Assembly (NCBI GenBank): GCA_027451085.1 | Contig: DAIDKA010000036.1 | Location: forward strand, 1 to 8,991 | Direction of reading: 5' to 3' | Source of the DNA: Gammaproteobacteria bacterium | Lineage (GTDB): Bacteria; Pseudomonadota; Gammaproteobacteria; Steroidobacterales; Steroidobacteraceae | Length of the DNA stretch: 8,991 nucleotides | In this document: piece after piece, positions 1-6,416 of the stretch | Layout of the letters: each line of letters starts with the position of its first letter | Position numbering within the stretch: the stretch's first letter is position 1 | Notes under the pieces: model-generated | The model's database searches: none | What the model saw: only the letters and a program-made list of their open reading frames with translations | What the model was told of the DNA's origin: nothing | Made by a program: the position numbers and the translations under genes

Positions 1-882
1 CCCGTTGTCGTACAGCATCTTCTCGAAGTGCGGGATCATCCACTCGCGGTCCACCGCGTAGCGGCAGAAGCCGCCGCCCAGCTGGTCGTTGATGCCGCCG
101 TCGCCCATGCGCCGCAGGGTGAGGGTGGCCATGAACAGGGCGTGCAGGTCGGGTTCGGCGCTGCCGGCGGTGGCATGCCAGTCGCGCAGCAGCCGTTCGA
201 TGGCGCGGGGGTGCGGGAACTTGGGCGCGCCGCCGAAACCGCCGTCGGCGCGGTCGAAGGTCGACGCCAGCTGCTGGCGGCAGCGCGTGAGCGGCGAGCC
301 GGTCAGCGTGCCACCTGCGGGGGGCGGCGGCGGTTCGATGCGGCTGAAGGCATGCACCAACGCCTCGCCCTGCTGGCGCAGCTCCGCCTCGTGATCGCCG
401 TAGTACTCGAGCACCCGCAGCAGCACGTGCTGGAAGGCGGGCAGCCCGAAGCGCGAGTCCTTCGGGAAATAGGTGCCACCGAAGAAGGGCAGCTGGCCCT
501 CGTGGGTGAGGAACATCGTCAGCGGCCAGCCGCCGCCGTGGCGCGTCAGCAGCTGCTGCGCCACCTGGTAGATACGATCGATGTCGGGGCGTTCCTCCCG
601 GTCCACCTTGATGTTGATGAAGCCGCGGTTGAGCAGCTCTGCGGTCTGCTCGTCCTCGAAGCTCTCCGCTGCCATGACGTGGCACCAGTGGCAGGCCGAG
701 TAACCGATGGACAGGTGGATGGGCTTGCGCTGCGCGCGGGCCTTGTCGAAGGCTGCAGGTCCCCAGGGATGCCAGTCCACCGGGTTGTGCGCGTGCTGGC
801 GCAGGTAGGGACTGGTCTCGGCGGCCAGGCTGTTGGTGTGGCGTGGGGTGCCGTCCGGGTGCAGGTGCTTGCTGTGGGTCAT
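1..882 (-). CDS. Thioredoxin domain-containing protein, DUF255/YyaL family (3' end outside window)
   Basis: The first 294 residues are present; the C-terminal part lies beyond the left edge. Seen directly: an N-terminal block with SPYLRQHAHNPVDWHPW (residues 24-40), a CHWCH motif at 64-68 in the active-site position of a thioredoxin fold, DREERPDID at 94-102, and GGGWPLTMFLT followed by FFGGTYFP at 116-140. These are hallmarks of the DUF255 (YyaL, 'spermatogenesis-associated protein 20'-like) family, which joins a thioredoxin-like domain to an alpha/alpha-barrel sugar-hydrolase-like domain. A proline run (184-188) marks the linker, and the FGGAPKFPHP-type segment that follows begins the second domain. 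The family's biochemical role is poorly defined; redox function is inferred from the CxxC. The ATG at 880-882 is chosen because the family normally starts shortly before the SPYLxQH block. The gene is divergent from the rRNA methyltransferase gene. A cytoplasmic location is likely, as no signal peptide is seen. Confidence 0.9.
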   Translation of the reverse strand, partial: MTHSKHLHPDGTPRHTNSLAAETSPYLRQHAHNPVDWHPWGPAAFDKARAQRKPIHLSIGYSACHWCHVMAAESFEDEQTAELLNRGFINIKVDREERPDIDRIYQVAQQLLTRHGGGWPLTMFLTHEGQLPFFGGTYFPKDSRFGLPAFQHVLLRVLEYYGDHEAELRQQGEALVHAFSRIEPPPPPAGGTLTGSPLTRCRQQLASTFDRADGGFGGAPKFPHPRAIERLLRDWHATAGSAEPDLHALFMATLTLRRMGDGGINDQLGGGFCRYAVDREWMIPHFEKMLYDNG

Positions 883-888
883 CGCCCT

Positions 889-917
889 AGTGTGATCAGG
901 CCGCCGGCAGATGCCAA
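889..917 (-). promoter_or_regulatory. Candidate sigma70 promoter for the DUF255 gene
   Basis: Read on the minus strand, TTGGCA (complement of 912-917) is followed after exactly 17 bp by CACACT (complement of 889-894). The -35 matches consensus at 5 of 6 positions and the -10 at only 3 of 6. Transcription would start about 6-7 nt after the -10, essentially at the ATG (882), so the mRNA would be leaderless or nearly so. The only purine-rich stretch before the ATG (AGGG) lies too close to it to be a good ribosome binding site, which fits that idea. Weak -10, so moderate to low confidence. Confidence 0.3.
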
Positions 918-923
918 GGATGC

Positions 924-928
924 GGGAG
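924..928 (+). promoter_or_regulatory. Ribosome binding site supporting the ATG at 938
   Basis: GGGAG ends 9 nt before the ATG at 938-940 and is the best Shine-Dalgarno-like sequence among the candidate starts of this gene (ATG 911, ATG 938, TTG 974, TTG 983, GTG 1031). It is the main reason for choosing 938. Confidence 0.4.
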
Positions 929-937
929 CGTTCCGGT

Positions 938-2209
938 ATGATTGGCGGCCCTGCGCGTCCTGCGCCGATCGGGTTGCGAACCTTGACTGCCGATTCCAAC
1001 GATGCTGTCCCGCCTTGCGCCGCCACGCCGGTGCTGCGCCTCAAGCGTGGGGAGGAGCGGCGCATCCAGGCGGGCCATCCGTGGGTGTTCAGCAACGAGA
1101 TCGATACTGCTGCGACTGCGCTGTCGGGCATCAGCCCGGGGCAGGCTGTGCAGTTGTGGTCGTCGCGTGACCGGTTCCTGGGCCACGCCTATGCCAATCC
1201 GCATTCCCTGATCTGCGCCCGGATCATGAGCCGCGAACCGCAGGCGCTTATCGGCCCGAGGCTGATCGAGCGGCGCCTGGAGGCGGCGCTGGCGTTGCGT
1301 CAGCGGCTGTCACCCGAGCCTTTCGGCCGGCTGGTGTTCGGGGAGTCTGACCAGCTGCCGGGCCTGGTGCTCGACCGCTTCGGTGACGTCCTCGTCGGAC
1401 AGATAGCCACCGCCGGCATGGAGCTGCTGCGGCCACAGGTGGAGGCCGCGGTGCGCAAGGTCATCGCGCCGCGCGCCCTGTACTGGAAGAACGACAGCGG
1501 CGCGCGGTCGCTGGAACAGCTGCCCGAATTCACCGGCGCCGCCTTCGGCGAGGTCGAGGATGAAATCGCCGTGCGCGAGAACGGCATGGACTTCATTGCG
1601 CCGCTGGCGCAGGGCCAGAAGACCGGCTGGTTCTACGACCAGGCCGCCAACCGCCGGCGTCTGGGCGCCTATCTCAAGCCTGGCGCGCGGGTGCTGGACG
1701 TCTGCAGCTACGTGGGTGGCTGGGCCGTGGCGGCCCTGGCGCATGGCGCTGGTAGCGTCACCTGCGTGGATGCCTCGCAGACGGCCCTGGACTATGCGCG
1801 CCGCAATGTCGCCGTCGCAGGCGCCGGACTTACCGCGCTGCGTGGTGATGCCTTCGAGGTGCTCAAGGAACTGCACGACCGGGGCGAGCGCTTCGACGTG
1901 GTGATCGTTGATCCCCCGGCGTTCATCAAGCGCAAGAAGGACCTGGCGGCCGGCCAGGCGGCGTACCGCAAGCTGAATCAGCTGGGCATGAACCTGATCG
2001 ACGGGGATGGCATCCTGGTGTCATGTTCCTGTTCCTACCATCTGCCGGAAGCTGAACTGCTGGCGGCACTTGAAGCCTCGGCGCGGCACGTCTCGCGGTT
2101 CGTGCAGGTGCTGGAGGCGGCTGGGCAGTCACCCGATCACCCGGTGCACCCGGCCGTCCCGGAGACTCGGTATCTCAAGGCCCTGTTCTGCCGGGTGATG
2201 CGGGACTAA
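938..2209 (+). CDS. rlmI: Class I SAM-dependent 23S rRNA (cytosine-C5)-methyltransferase, RlmI-like
   Basis: The protein is 423 residues from this start (E. coli RlmI is about 396). Seen in order: an N-terminal PUA-type RNA-binding region (about 31-105, with LKRGEERRIQAGHPWVFSNE); a central linker domain; GQKTGWFYDQ at 226-235, a family signature before the Rossmann fold; SAM-binding motif I around VLDVCSYVGG (252-261) with an acidic D278 after the second strand; motif IV DPPAF at 325-329; and SCSCS at 362-366, which supplies the catalytic cysteine region. The C-terminus HPVHPAVPETRYLKAL is typical. By family knowledge RlmI methylates C1962 of 23S rRNA to m5C; that exact target is inferred. 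The start is uncertain: similarity to the family begins only near residue 31, so the TTG at 983 or GTG at 1031 are possible, as is the upstream ATG at 911. The gene stands alone between a divergent gene and the promoter of lgt. Confidence 0.88.
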   Translation: MIGGPARPAPIGLRTLTADSNDAVPPCAATPVLRLKRGEERRIQAGHPWVFSNEIDTAATALSGISPGQAVQLWSSRDRFLGHAYANPHSLICARIMSREPQALIGPRLIERRLEAALALRQRLSPEPFGRLVFGESDQLPGLVLDRFGDVLVGQIATAGMELLRPQVEAAVRKVIAPRALYWKNDSGARSLEQLPEFTGAAFGEVEDEIAVRENGMDFIAPLAQGQKTGWFYDQAANRRRLGAYLKPGARVLDVCSYVGGWAVAALAHGAGSVTCVDASQTALDYARRNVAVAGAGLTALRGDAFEVLKELHDRGERFDVVIVDPPAFIKRKKDLAAGQAAYRKLNQLGMNLIDGDGILVSCSCSYHLPEAELLAALEASARHVSRFVQVLEAAGQSPDHPVHPAVPETRYLKALFCRVMRD

Positions 2210-2219
2210 AAGGGCGGCG

Positions 2220-2249
2220 TTAACAGGCCCCGGCCGAAACCGCTACACT
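2220..2249 (+). promoter_or_regulatory. Candidate sigma70 promoter for the lgt operon
   Basis: TTAACA (2220-2225, 5 of 6 matches to the -35 consensus) and TACACT (2244-2249, 4 of 6 matches to the -10) are separated by 18 bp. Only 7 nt (GCCGTCC) lie between the -10 and the ATG of lgt at 2257, so transcription should begin at or next to the start codon. No Shine-Dalgarno sequence is visible before that ATG. Together this points to a leaderless mRNA heading the lgt-thyA-SET-kup-folA unit. Confidence 0.42.
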
Positions 2250-2256
2250 GCCGTCC

Positions 2257-3108
2257 ATGCTGACGTATCCGAGCTTCAATCCCATCGCCCTCGAGCTGGG
2301 CCCCATCAAGGTTCACTGGTACGGGATCATGTACCTGGTGGGCTTCGCTGCCGCCTGGTCCCTCGGCCGCTGGCGCGCCTCCCGCAAGGGTTCCAGCTGG
2401 ACCTCGCTCGACGTCGATGACCTGGTGTTCTTCGGCATGATGGGCGTGATCCTGGGGGGCAGGACCGGCTATGTGCTGTTCTACGGTCGCGAGTTCTGGG
2501 CCCGGGACGTGTGGTATCCCCTGAAGGTCTGGGAAGGCGGCATGTCCTTCCACGGCGCGCTGCTCGGCACACTGGTCGCCATGGTGCTGTTCGCCTACCG
2601 CCGCCGCCGCAACGTCGCCGATGTCTTTGACTTCGCTTCCCCGCTGCCTGAAATCGGCCTGTTCTTCGGCCGCATCGGCAACTTCATCAACGGTGAGCTG
2701 TGGGGCAAGCCCACCACCGTGCCCTGGGGCTTCAAGGTGGACGGGGAGGTCCGGCACGCCTCGCAGCTGTACGAAGCCGGCCTTGAAGGCCTGCTGCTGT
2801 TTGCGGTCATGTGGTGGTTCACCCGCCGGCCGCGGCCGCGGCTGGCGCCGTCAGGATTGTTCCTGCTGCTTTACGGCTGCGCCCGGTTCGGCATCGAGTT
2901 CGTGCGCGTGCCCGACGCCAACCTGGGGTACCTCGCGCTGGGCTGGGTCACCATGGGGCAGATCCTGTCCCTGCCGATGATCCTGGGTGGCGTCGCGCTG
3001 CTCGCGCTGGCCTATGGCCGACGGGCCGCTTCCGGCAATTTCCAGCCATCGGCCCAGCCACCGGGCGCGGCGTCAGGCCAGGCATCGGGCAACGCCCCGG
3101 TAGCATGA
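2257..3108 (+). CDS. lgt: Prolipoprotein diacylglyceryl transferase
   Basis: Lgt is an inner-membrane enzyme that moves the diacylglyceryl group of phosphatidylglycerol onto the lipobox cysteine of prelipoproteins, the first step of lipoprotein maturation. The 283-residue protein has the usual size and several hydrophobic segments (about 18-37, 54-75, 96-113, 175-188, 198-208, 229-253). Key elements are visible: VHWYGIMY at 19-26; MSFHG with H99 (counterpart of E. coli H103); the Lgt signature GRIGNFINGELWG at 138-150 with R139, N142 and E146; HASQLYEA at 167-174; and YGCARFGIEFVR at 206-217 with R210 and E214. The C-terminal tail after residue 256 is a polar, Gly/Ala/Pro/Gln-rich extension that looks disordered. 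The ATG at 2257 fits the family N-terminus and follows a candidate promoter by 7 nt. The stop codon overlaps the thyA start (ATGA), suggesting translational coupling. Confidence 0.96.
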   Translation: MLTYPSFNPIALELGPIKVHWYGIMYLVGFAAAWSLGRWRASRKGSSWTSLDVDDLVFFGMMGVILGGRTGYVLFYGREFWARDVWYPLKVWEGGMSFHGALLGTLVAMVLFAYRRRRNVADVFDFASPLPEIGLFFGRIGNFINGELWGKPTTVPWGFKVDGEVRHASQLYEAGLEGLLLFAVMWWFTRRPRPRLAPSGLFLLLYGCARFGIEFVRVPDANLGYLALGWVTMGQILSLPMILGGVALLALAYGRRAASGNFQPSAQPPGAASGQASGNAPVA

Positions 3109-3899
3109 AACAATACCTGAACCTGCTGCGTCACATCCGCATGAATGGTGTGACCAAGACCGACCGTACGGGCACCGGCACGCTGTCGGTGTTCGGACAC
3201 CAGATGCGGTTCGACCTGTCGCTGGGTTTCCCCCTCGTGACCACCAAGAAGCTGCACCTGCGCTCGGTGGTGTACGAGCTGTTGTGGTTCCTGCGCGGCG
3301 ACACCAACATCGCCTGGCTGAAGGAGCATGGTGTCAGTATCTGGGACGAGTGGGCCGACGCTCAGGGCGAACTGGGGCCGGTGTACGGTCGGCAATCGCG
3401 CGCGTGGCCTGCACCGGACGGCCACACCATCGACCAGATCAGCCAGGCGGTCCTGCAGTTGCGCACCGAACCGGACTCCCGCCGTATCATCGTCAATGCC
3501 TGGAATGTCGGGCAGCTGGCCGAGATGCGGCTGATGCCCTGCCACGCCCTGTTCCAGTTCTACGTGGCCGATGGCCGGCTGTCCTGCCACCTGTACCAGC
3601 GCAGCGCCGATTTCTTCCTGGGCGTGCCGTTCAACATCGCCTCCTACGCGCTGCTCACACACATGTTCGCGCAGCAGTGCGACCTGACGCCCGGGGAACT
3701 GGTGTGGACGGGCGGCGATTGCCACCTGTACCTGAACCACCTGGCCCAGGCCGACGAGCAGCTGTTGCGCGAGCCGCTGCCGCTGCCCCAGTTGCATCTG
3801 CGCCGCCGTCCGGCGAGCCTGTTCGATTACCAGTATGAGGATTTTGAATTCGTGAACTACCAGCATCATGCGCCGATCAAGGCGCCGGTGGCGGTCTGA
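3105..3899 (+). CDS. thyA: Thymidylate synthase (ThyA)
   Basis: Converts dUMP and 5,10-methylene-tetrahydrofolate to dTMP and dihydrofolate in the cytoplasm. The protein is 264 residues, identical in length to E. coli ThyA, and its functional residues fall at the same numbers: R21 in TDRTGTG, catalytic C146 in LMPCHALFQFYV, R126-R127 in SRRIIVNAW, R166 and D169 in YQRSADFFLG, N177 in PFNIASYALL, H207 and Y209 in GGDCHLYLNH. The C-terminus ends in PVAV like the E. coli enzyme's closing loop. The ATG at 3105 is fixed by this match; it overlaps the lgt stop by four bases. One oddity: the usually conserved tryptophan of YGxQWR (W98 in E. coli) is serine here (codon TCG, 3396-3398). The product dihydrofolate is the substrate of FolA, encoded at the end of the same gene cluster. 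Confidence 0.97.
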   Translation: MKQYLNLLRHIRMNGVTKTDRTGTGTLSVFGHQMRFDLSLGFPLVTTKKLHLRSVVYELLWFLRGDTNIAWLKEHGVSIWDEWADAQGELGPVYGRQSRAWPAPDGHTIDQISQAVLQLRTEPDSRRIIVNAWNVGQLAEMRLMPCHALFQFYVADGRLSCHLYQRSADFFLGVPFNIASYALLTHMFAQQCDLTPGELVWTGGDCHLYLNHLAQADEQLLREPLPLPQLHLRRRPASLFDYQYEDFEFVNYQHHAPIKAPVAV

Positions 3900-3903
3900 A
3901 CCC

Positions 3904-4527
3904 ATGGCGACCAGGACGAAGCACAAGGGCGCGAACGCACCCGCGGGACGCAAGGCGGCTCCGGCAAAGAAACAGACCGCAAAGGTCAAAGCGCCGGTCA
4001 AGGACGCACTGAAGCTGGTCAAGGTGCGCAACTCCAAGGTGCACGGCCGGGGCGTGTTCGCGCTCAAGCGCATCCCGAAGGGCACGCGCATCTGGGAATA
4101 CGTGGGCGAGCGCATGTCGCACAAGCGCGTGAACGAGCGCTACGAGGGCGCCGATGAGCGCGACAACCACACCTTCCTGTTTGCGGTGGACCGCAACGTC
4201 GTGATCGACGCCACGCGCGACGGCAATGACTCGCGCTTCATCAACCACGGCTGCGACCCCAACTGTGAATCGACCATCGAGGACCGCCGCGTGTTCATCG
4301 ATGTGATCCGCACCATCAAGCCGGGCGAGGATCTGAACTACGACTATCAGATCGGACGCGACAGGAACGATCCGCCCGACGTGGACGTGATCTACGCCTG
4401 TCGCTGTGGCTCGCCCAAGTGCCGTGGCACGATGCTGTGGCCGGCCAAGCGGCCGGAGCCGCGCCAGCGCCGCGCGAAGACTGCGGCGCGCAAGGGCGCG
4501 GGGTCCGGGAAGCGCAAGCGCGCATGA
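3904..4527 (+). CDS. SET-domain protein-lysine N-methyltransferase with post-SET motif and basic tails
   Basis: The 207-residue protein has three parts. Residues 1-40 form a basic Ala/Lys/Pro tail (ten lysines, two arginines). Residues about 41-150 form a SET domain: KVHGRGVFA (45-53, SAM-binding GxG region), EYVGE (65-69), RFINHGCDPNC (111-121, the NHxCxPN motif) and DLNYDY (143-148, the catalytic-tyrosine motif, usually ELxYDY). Residues 164-177 carry a post-SET motif, CRCGSPKC (C166, C168, C173), which with C121 could complete a zinc site as in eukaryotic SET methyltransferases. The tail from 180 is again strongly basic. The family transfers methyl groups from SAM to lysine side chains; the substrate here is unknown, with ribosomal or nucleoid proteins as reasonable guesses. 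It starts 4 nt after the thyA stop without a clear ribosome binding site and ends in an ATGA overlap with kup, so expression is probably coupled. Confidence 0.92.
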   Translation: MATRTKHKGANAPAGRKAAPAKKQTAKVKAPVKDALKLVKVRNSKVHGRGVFALKRIPKGTRIWEYVGERMSHKRVNERYEGADERDNHTFLFAVDRNVVIDATRDGNDSRFINHGCDPNCESTIEDRRVFIDVIRTIKPGEDLNYDYQIGRDRNDPPDVDVIYACRCGSPKCRGTMLWPAKRPEPRQRRAKTAARKGAGSGKRKRA

Positions 4528-6416
4528 GCGGCGAACCCCAAGGCGCAACGGGAACGACCCACGGCGGGGCGGCGCGTACATCGCTGGCCGCGGTGCTCGG
4601 TGCCCTGGGAGTTGTCTATGGTGACATCGGCACCAGTCCCCAGTACGCCTTTGACCAGGCGCTGGCGGTGGTCGGAGGCACCAGCCGCGACGCAATCCTG
4701 GGCGTGCTGTCGCTGGTGTTCTGGGCGCTGGCGATCACGGTGACCCTCAAGTACGTGGTGGTCATGATGCGCGCCGACAATGATGGCGAGGGCGGCATCC
4801 TTGCGCTGCTGGCGCTGGCCCAGCGGCGGCTGAACCAGATCGGCCTGTGGCCGAAGATCCTGATCAACCTGGCGCTGATCGGCACGGCGCTGTTCTTCTG
4901 CGATGCGCTGATCACGCCGGCAATGTCGGTGCTGTCCGCCCTCGAGGGCCTGGAGCTGATCGATCCGGGCTTCAGCCGCATGATCATTCCCATCACGCTG
5001 GTGGTGCTGGTGCTGCTGTTCTGGATCCAGCGCCGCGGCACGGCGCAGGTGGGCCGCGCCTTCGGGCCGGTCATGGTGGTCTGGTTCCTGGTGCTGGCGG
5101 TGTCGGGGCTGCCCTACATCCTGGCGCACCCGGTGGTGCTGCTGGCGGTGAACCCGCTGTACGCCGTCAAGATCCTGCTGCACTCGCCGGGCAGTTCGCT
5201 CGCGCTGATCGGCGCGGTGTTCCTGTGCGTCACGGGCGGCGAGGCGTTGTACGCCGACATGGGTCACTTCGGTAAGCAGCCGGTGCGCATCGCCTGGTTC
5301 GTGCTGGTGTGGCCGGCGCTGCTGCTCAACTATTTCGGCCAGGGGGCGCTGCGCCTGCAGGTGGGTCCGGGGGACGAGGCCATGTTCCACCTGGTGCCGC
5401 AGCCGCTCCTGCTGCCCATGGTGATCCTGTCCACCGCCGCCTCGGTGATCGCCTCCCAGGCGGTGATTTCCGGGGCGTTCTCGGTGGCGCGCCAGGCCAT
5501 CCAGCTGGACCTGCTGCCGCGCATGCGCATCCTGCAAACCTCGGCCCAGGAGCAGGGCCAGATCTTCGTGCCGGTGGTGAACGGGCTGCTGCTGGTGTTC
5601 GTGGTGATGTTCGTGCTGGAGTTCCGGTCCTCCGCGGCCCTGGGGGGCGCGTATGGCGCGGCGGTGGTCGGCACCATGTCCATCACGACCGTGCTCGGCG
5701 CCTTCGTCGCCATCACGCAGTGGGGTTGGAAGCCGCTGGTGGTCGGCGCGTTGTTCAGCCTGCTGCTGTGCGTGGACGGCGTGTTCGTGGCCGGCAACGT
5801 CACCAAGGTCCCGGCTGGCGGCTGGGTACCGCTGACGCTGGCCACGCTGCTGTTCGGCGTCTTCTCCACCTGGCGCTCCGGCCGTGTGGACCTGCGCAAG
5901 GCGCTGGCCCTGCTGGCCGTGCCGCTGACCAAGCTGTCCACGCTGCTGGATGACGCGCTGCGCGTGCCGGGCACAGGAGTGTTCCTGGCCAGCCACCCCT
6001 CGTATGTGCCTTCCGCCCTGATCCGCAACCTGGAGCACAACAAGGTCGCACACGAGCGCATCCTGATCCTGAACTTCGAGATCGTGGATACCCCGCGCCA
6101 GAGCAGCGGCGACCGCGTGCGGGTTCAGGAACTGATGCCCGGCGTCTACGGGGTCACGGCGCGCTTCGGTTTCATGGAGACCCCGGACATGCGCGAGGCG
6201 CTGCGCGCCTGTCGGTCCCGCGGCCTGCGCGTGTACCTGGAGGACTGCTCGTTCTTCATCGGCCAGCACGTGGTGGTGGCGCGGCCGCGGCCGGGCTGGC
6301 AGGGTCTGAAGCGCAAGCTGTTCGCGCGCCTGCAGCGCCGCAGCAGCCAGGCGGCGGACTTCTTCCGCATGCCGGTGCGTGACACGATCATCCTCAATAC
6401 CTCGGTCGAGATCTGA
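4524..6416 (+). CDS. kup: Low-affinity potassium transporter Kup (KUP/HAK/KT family)
   Basis: Inner-membrane K+ uptake protein, thought to work as a K+/H+ symporter. At 630 residues it is close to E. coli Kup (622). The N-terminus LGALGVVYGDIGTSPQYAF (25-43, with D34) is the first-helix signature. Further hallmarks are DNDGEGGILAL near 85-95, FFCDALITPAMSVLSALEGL at 124-143 (E141), TGGEALYADMGHFG at 237-250 (E240), LLLNYFGQGAL at 266-276, and SQAVISGAFSVARQAIQL at 311-328. About twelve hydrophobic segments span residues 19-450, followed by a cytosolic domain (about 455-630) with HNKVAHERILIL and a C-terminal NTSVEI. The ATG at 4524 overlaps the SET stop (ATGA) and places the first helix correctly; an upstream in-frame ATG at 4419 lies inside the SET gene and would add an unrelated 35-residue leader. 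The stop codon shares its last base with the first folA ATG. Confidence 0.95.
   Translation: MSGEPQGATGTTHGGAARTSLAAVLGALGVVYGDIGTSPQYAFDQALAVVGGTSRDAILGVLSLVFWALAITVTLKYVVVMMRADNDGEGGILALLALAQRRLNQIGLWPKILINLALIGTALFFCDALITPAMSVLSALEGLELIDPGFSRMIIPITLVVLVLLFWIQRRGTAQVGRAFGPVMVVWFLVLAVSGLPYILAHPVVLLAVNPLYAVKILLHSPGSSLALIGAVFLCVTGGEALYADMGHFGKQPVRIAWFVLVWPALLLNYFGQGALRLQVGPGDEAMFHLVPQPLLLPMVILSTAASVIASQAVISGAFSVARQAIQLDLLPRMRILQTSAQEQGQIFVPVVNGLLLVFVVMFVLEFRSSAALGGAYGAAVVGTMSITTVLGAFVAITQWGWKPLVVGALFSLLLCVDGVFVAGNVTKVPAGGWVPLTLATLLFGVFSTWRSGRVDLRKALALLAVPLTKLSTLLDDALRVPGTGVFLASHPSYVPSALIRNLEHNKVAHERILILNFEIVDTPRQSSGDRVRVQELMPGVYGVTARFGFMETPDMREALRACRSRGLRVYLEDCSFFIGQHVVVARPRPGWQGLKRKLFARLQRRSSQAADFFRMPVRDTIILNTSVEI

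Noticed and set aside
28..1170. Long open plus-strand frame of 380 codons opposite the DUF255 gene
   Set aside because: The minus strand encodes an unmistakable DUF255 protein with CHWCH and GGTYFP motifs; the plus-strand peptide is Ala/Gly/Val/Gln-rich without domains, typical antisense shadow in GC-rich DNA.
3012..4124. 370-codon antisense frame across thyA and the SET gene
   Set aside because: It overlaps two genes with complete catalytic motifs and has no recognisable features itself.
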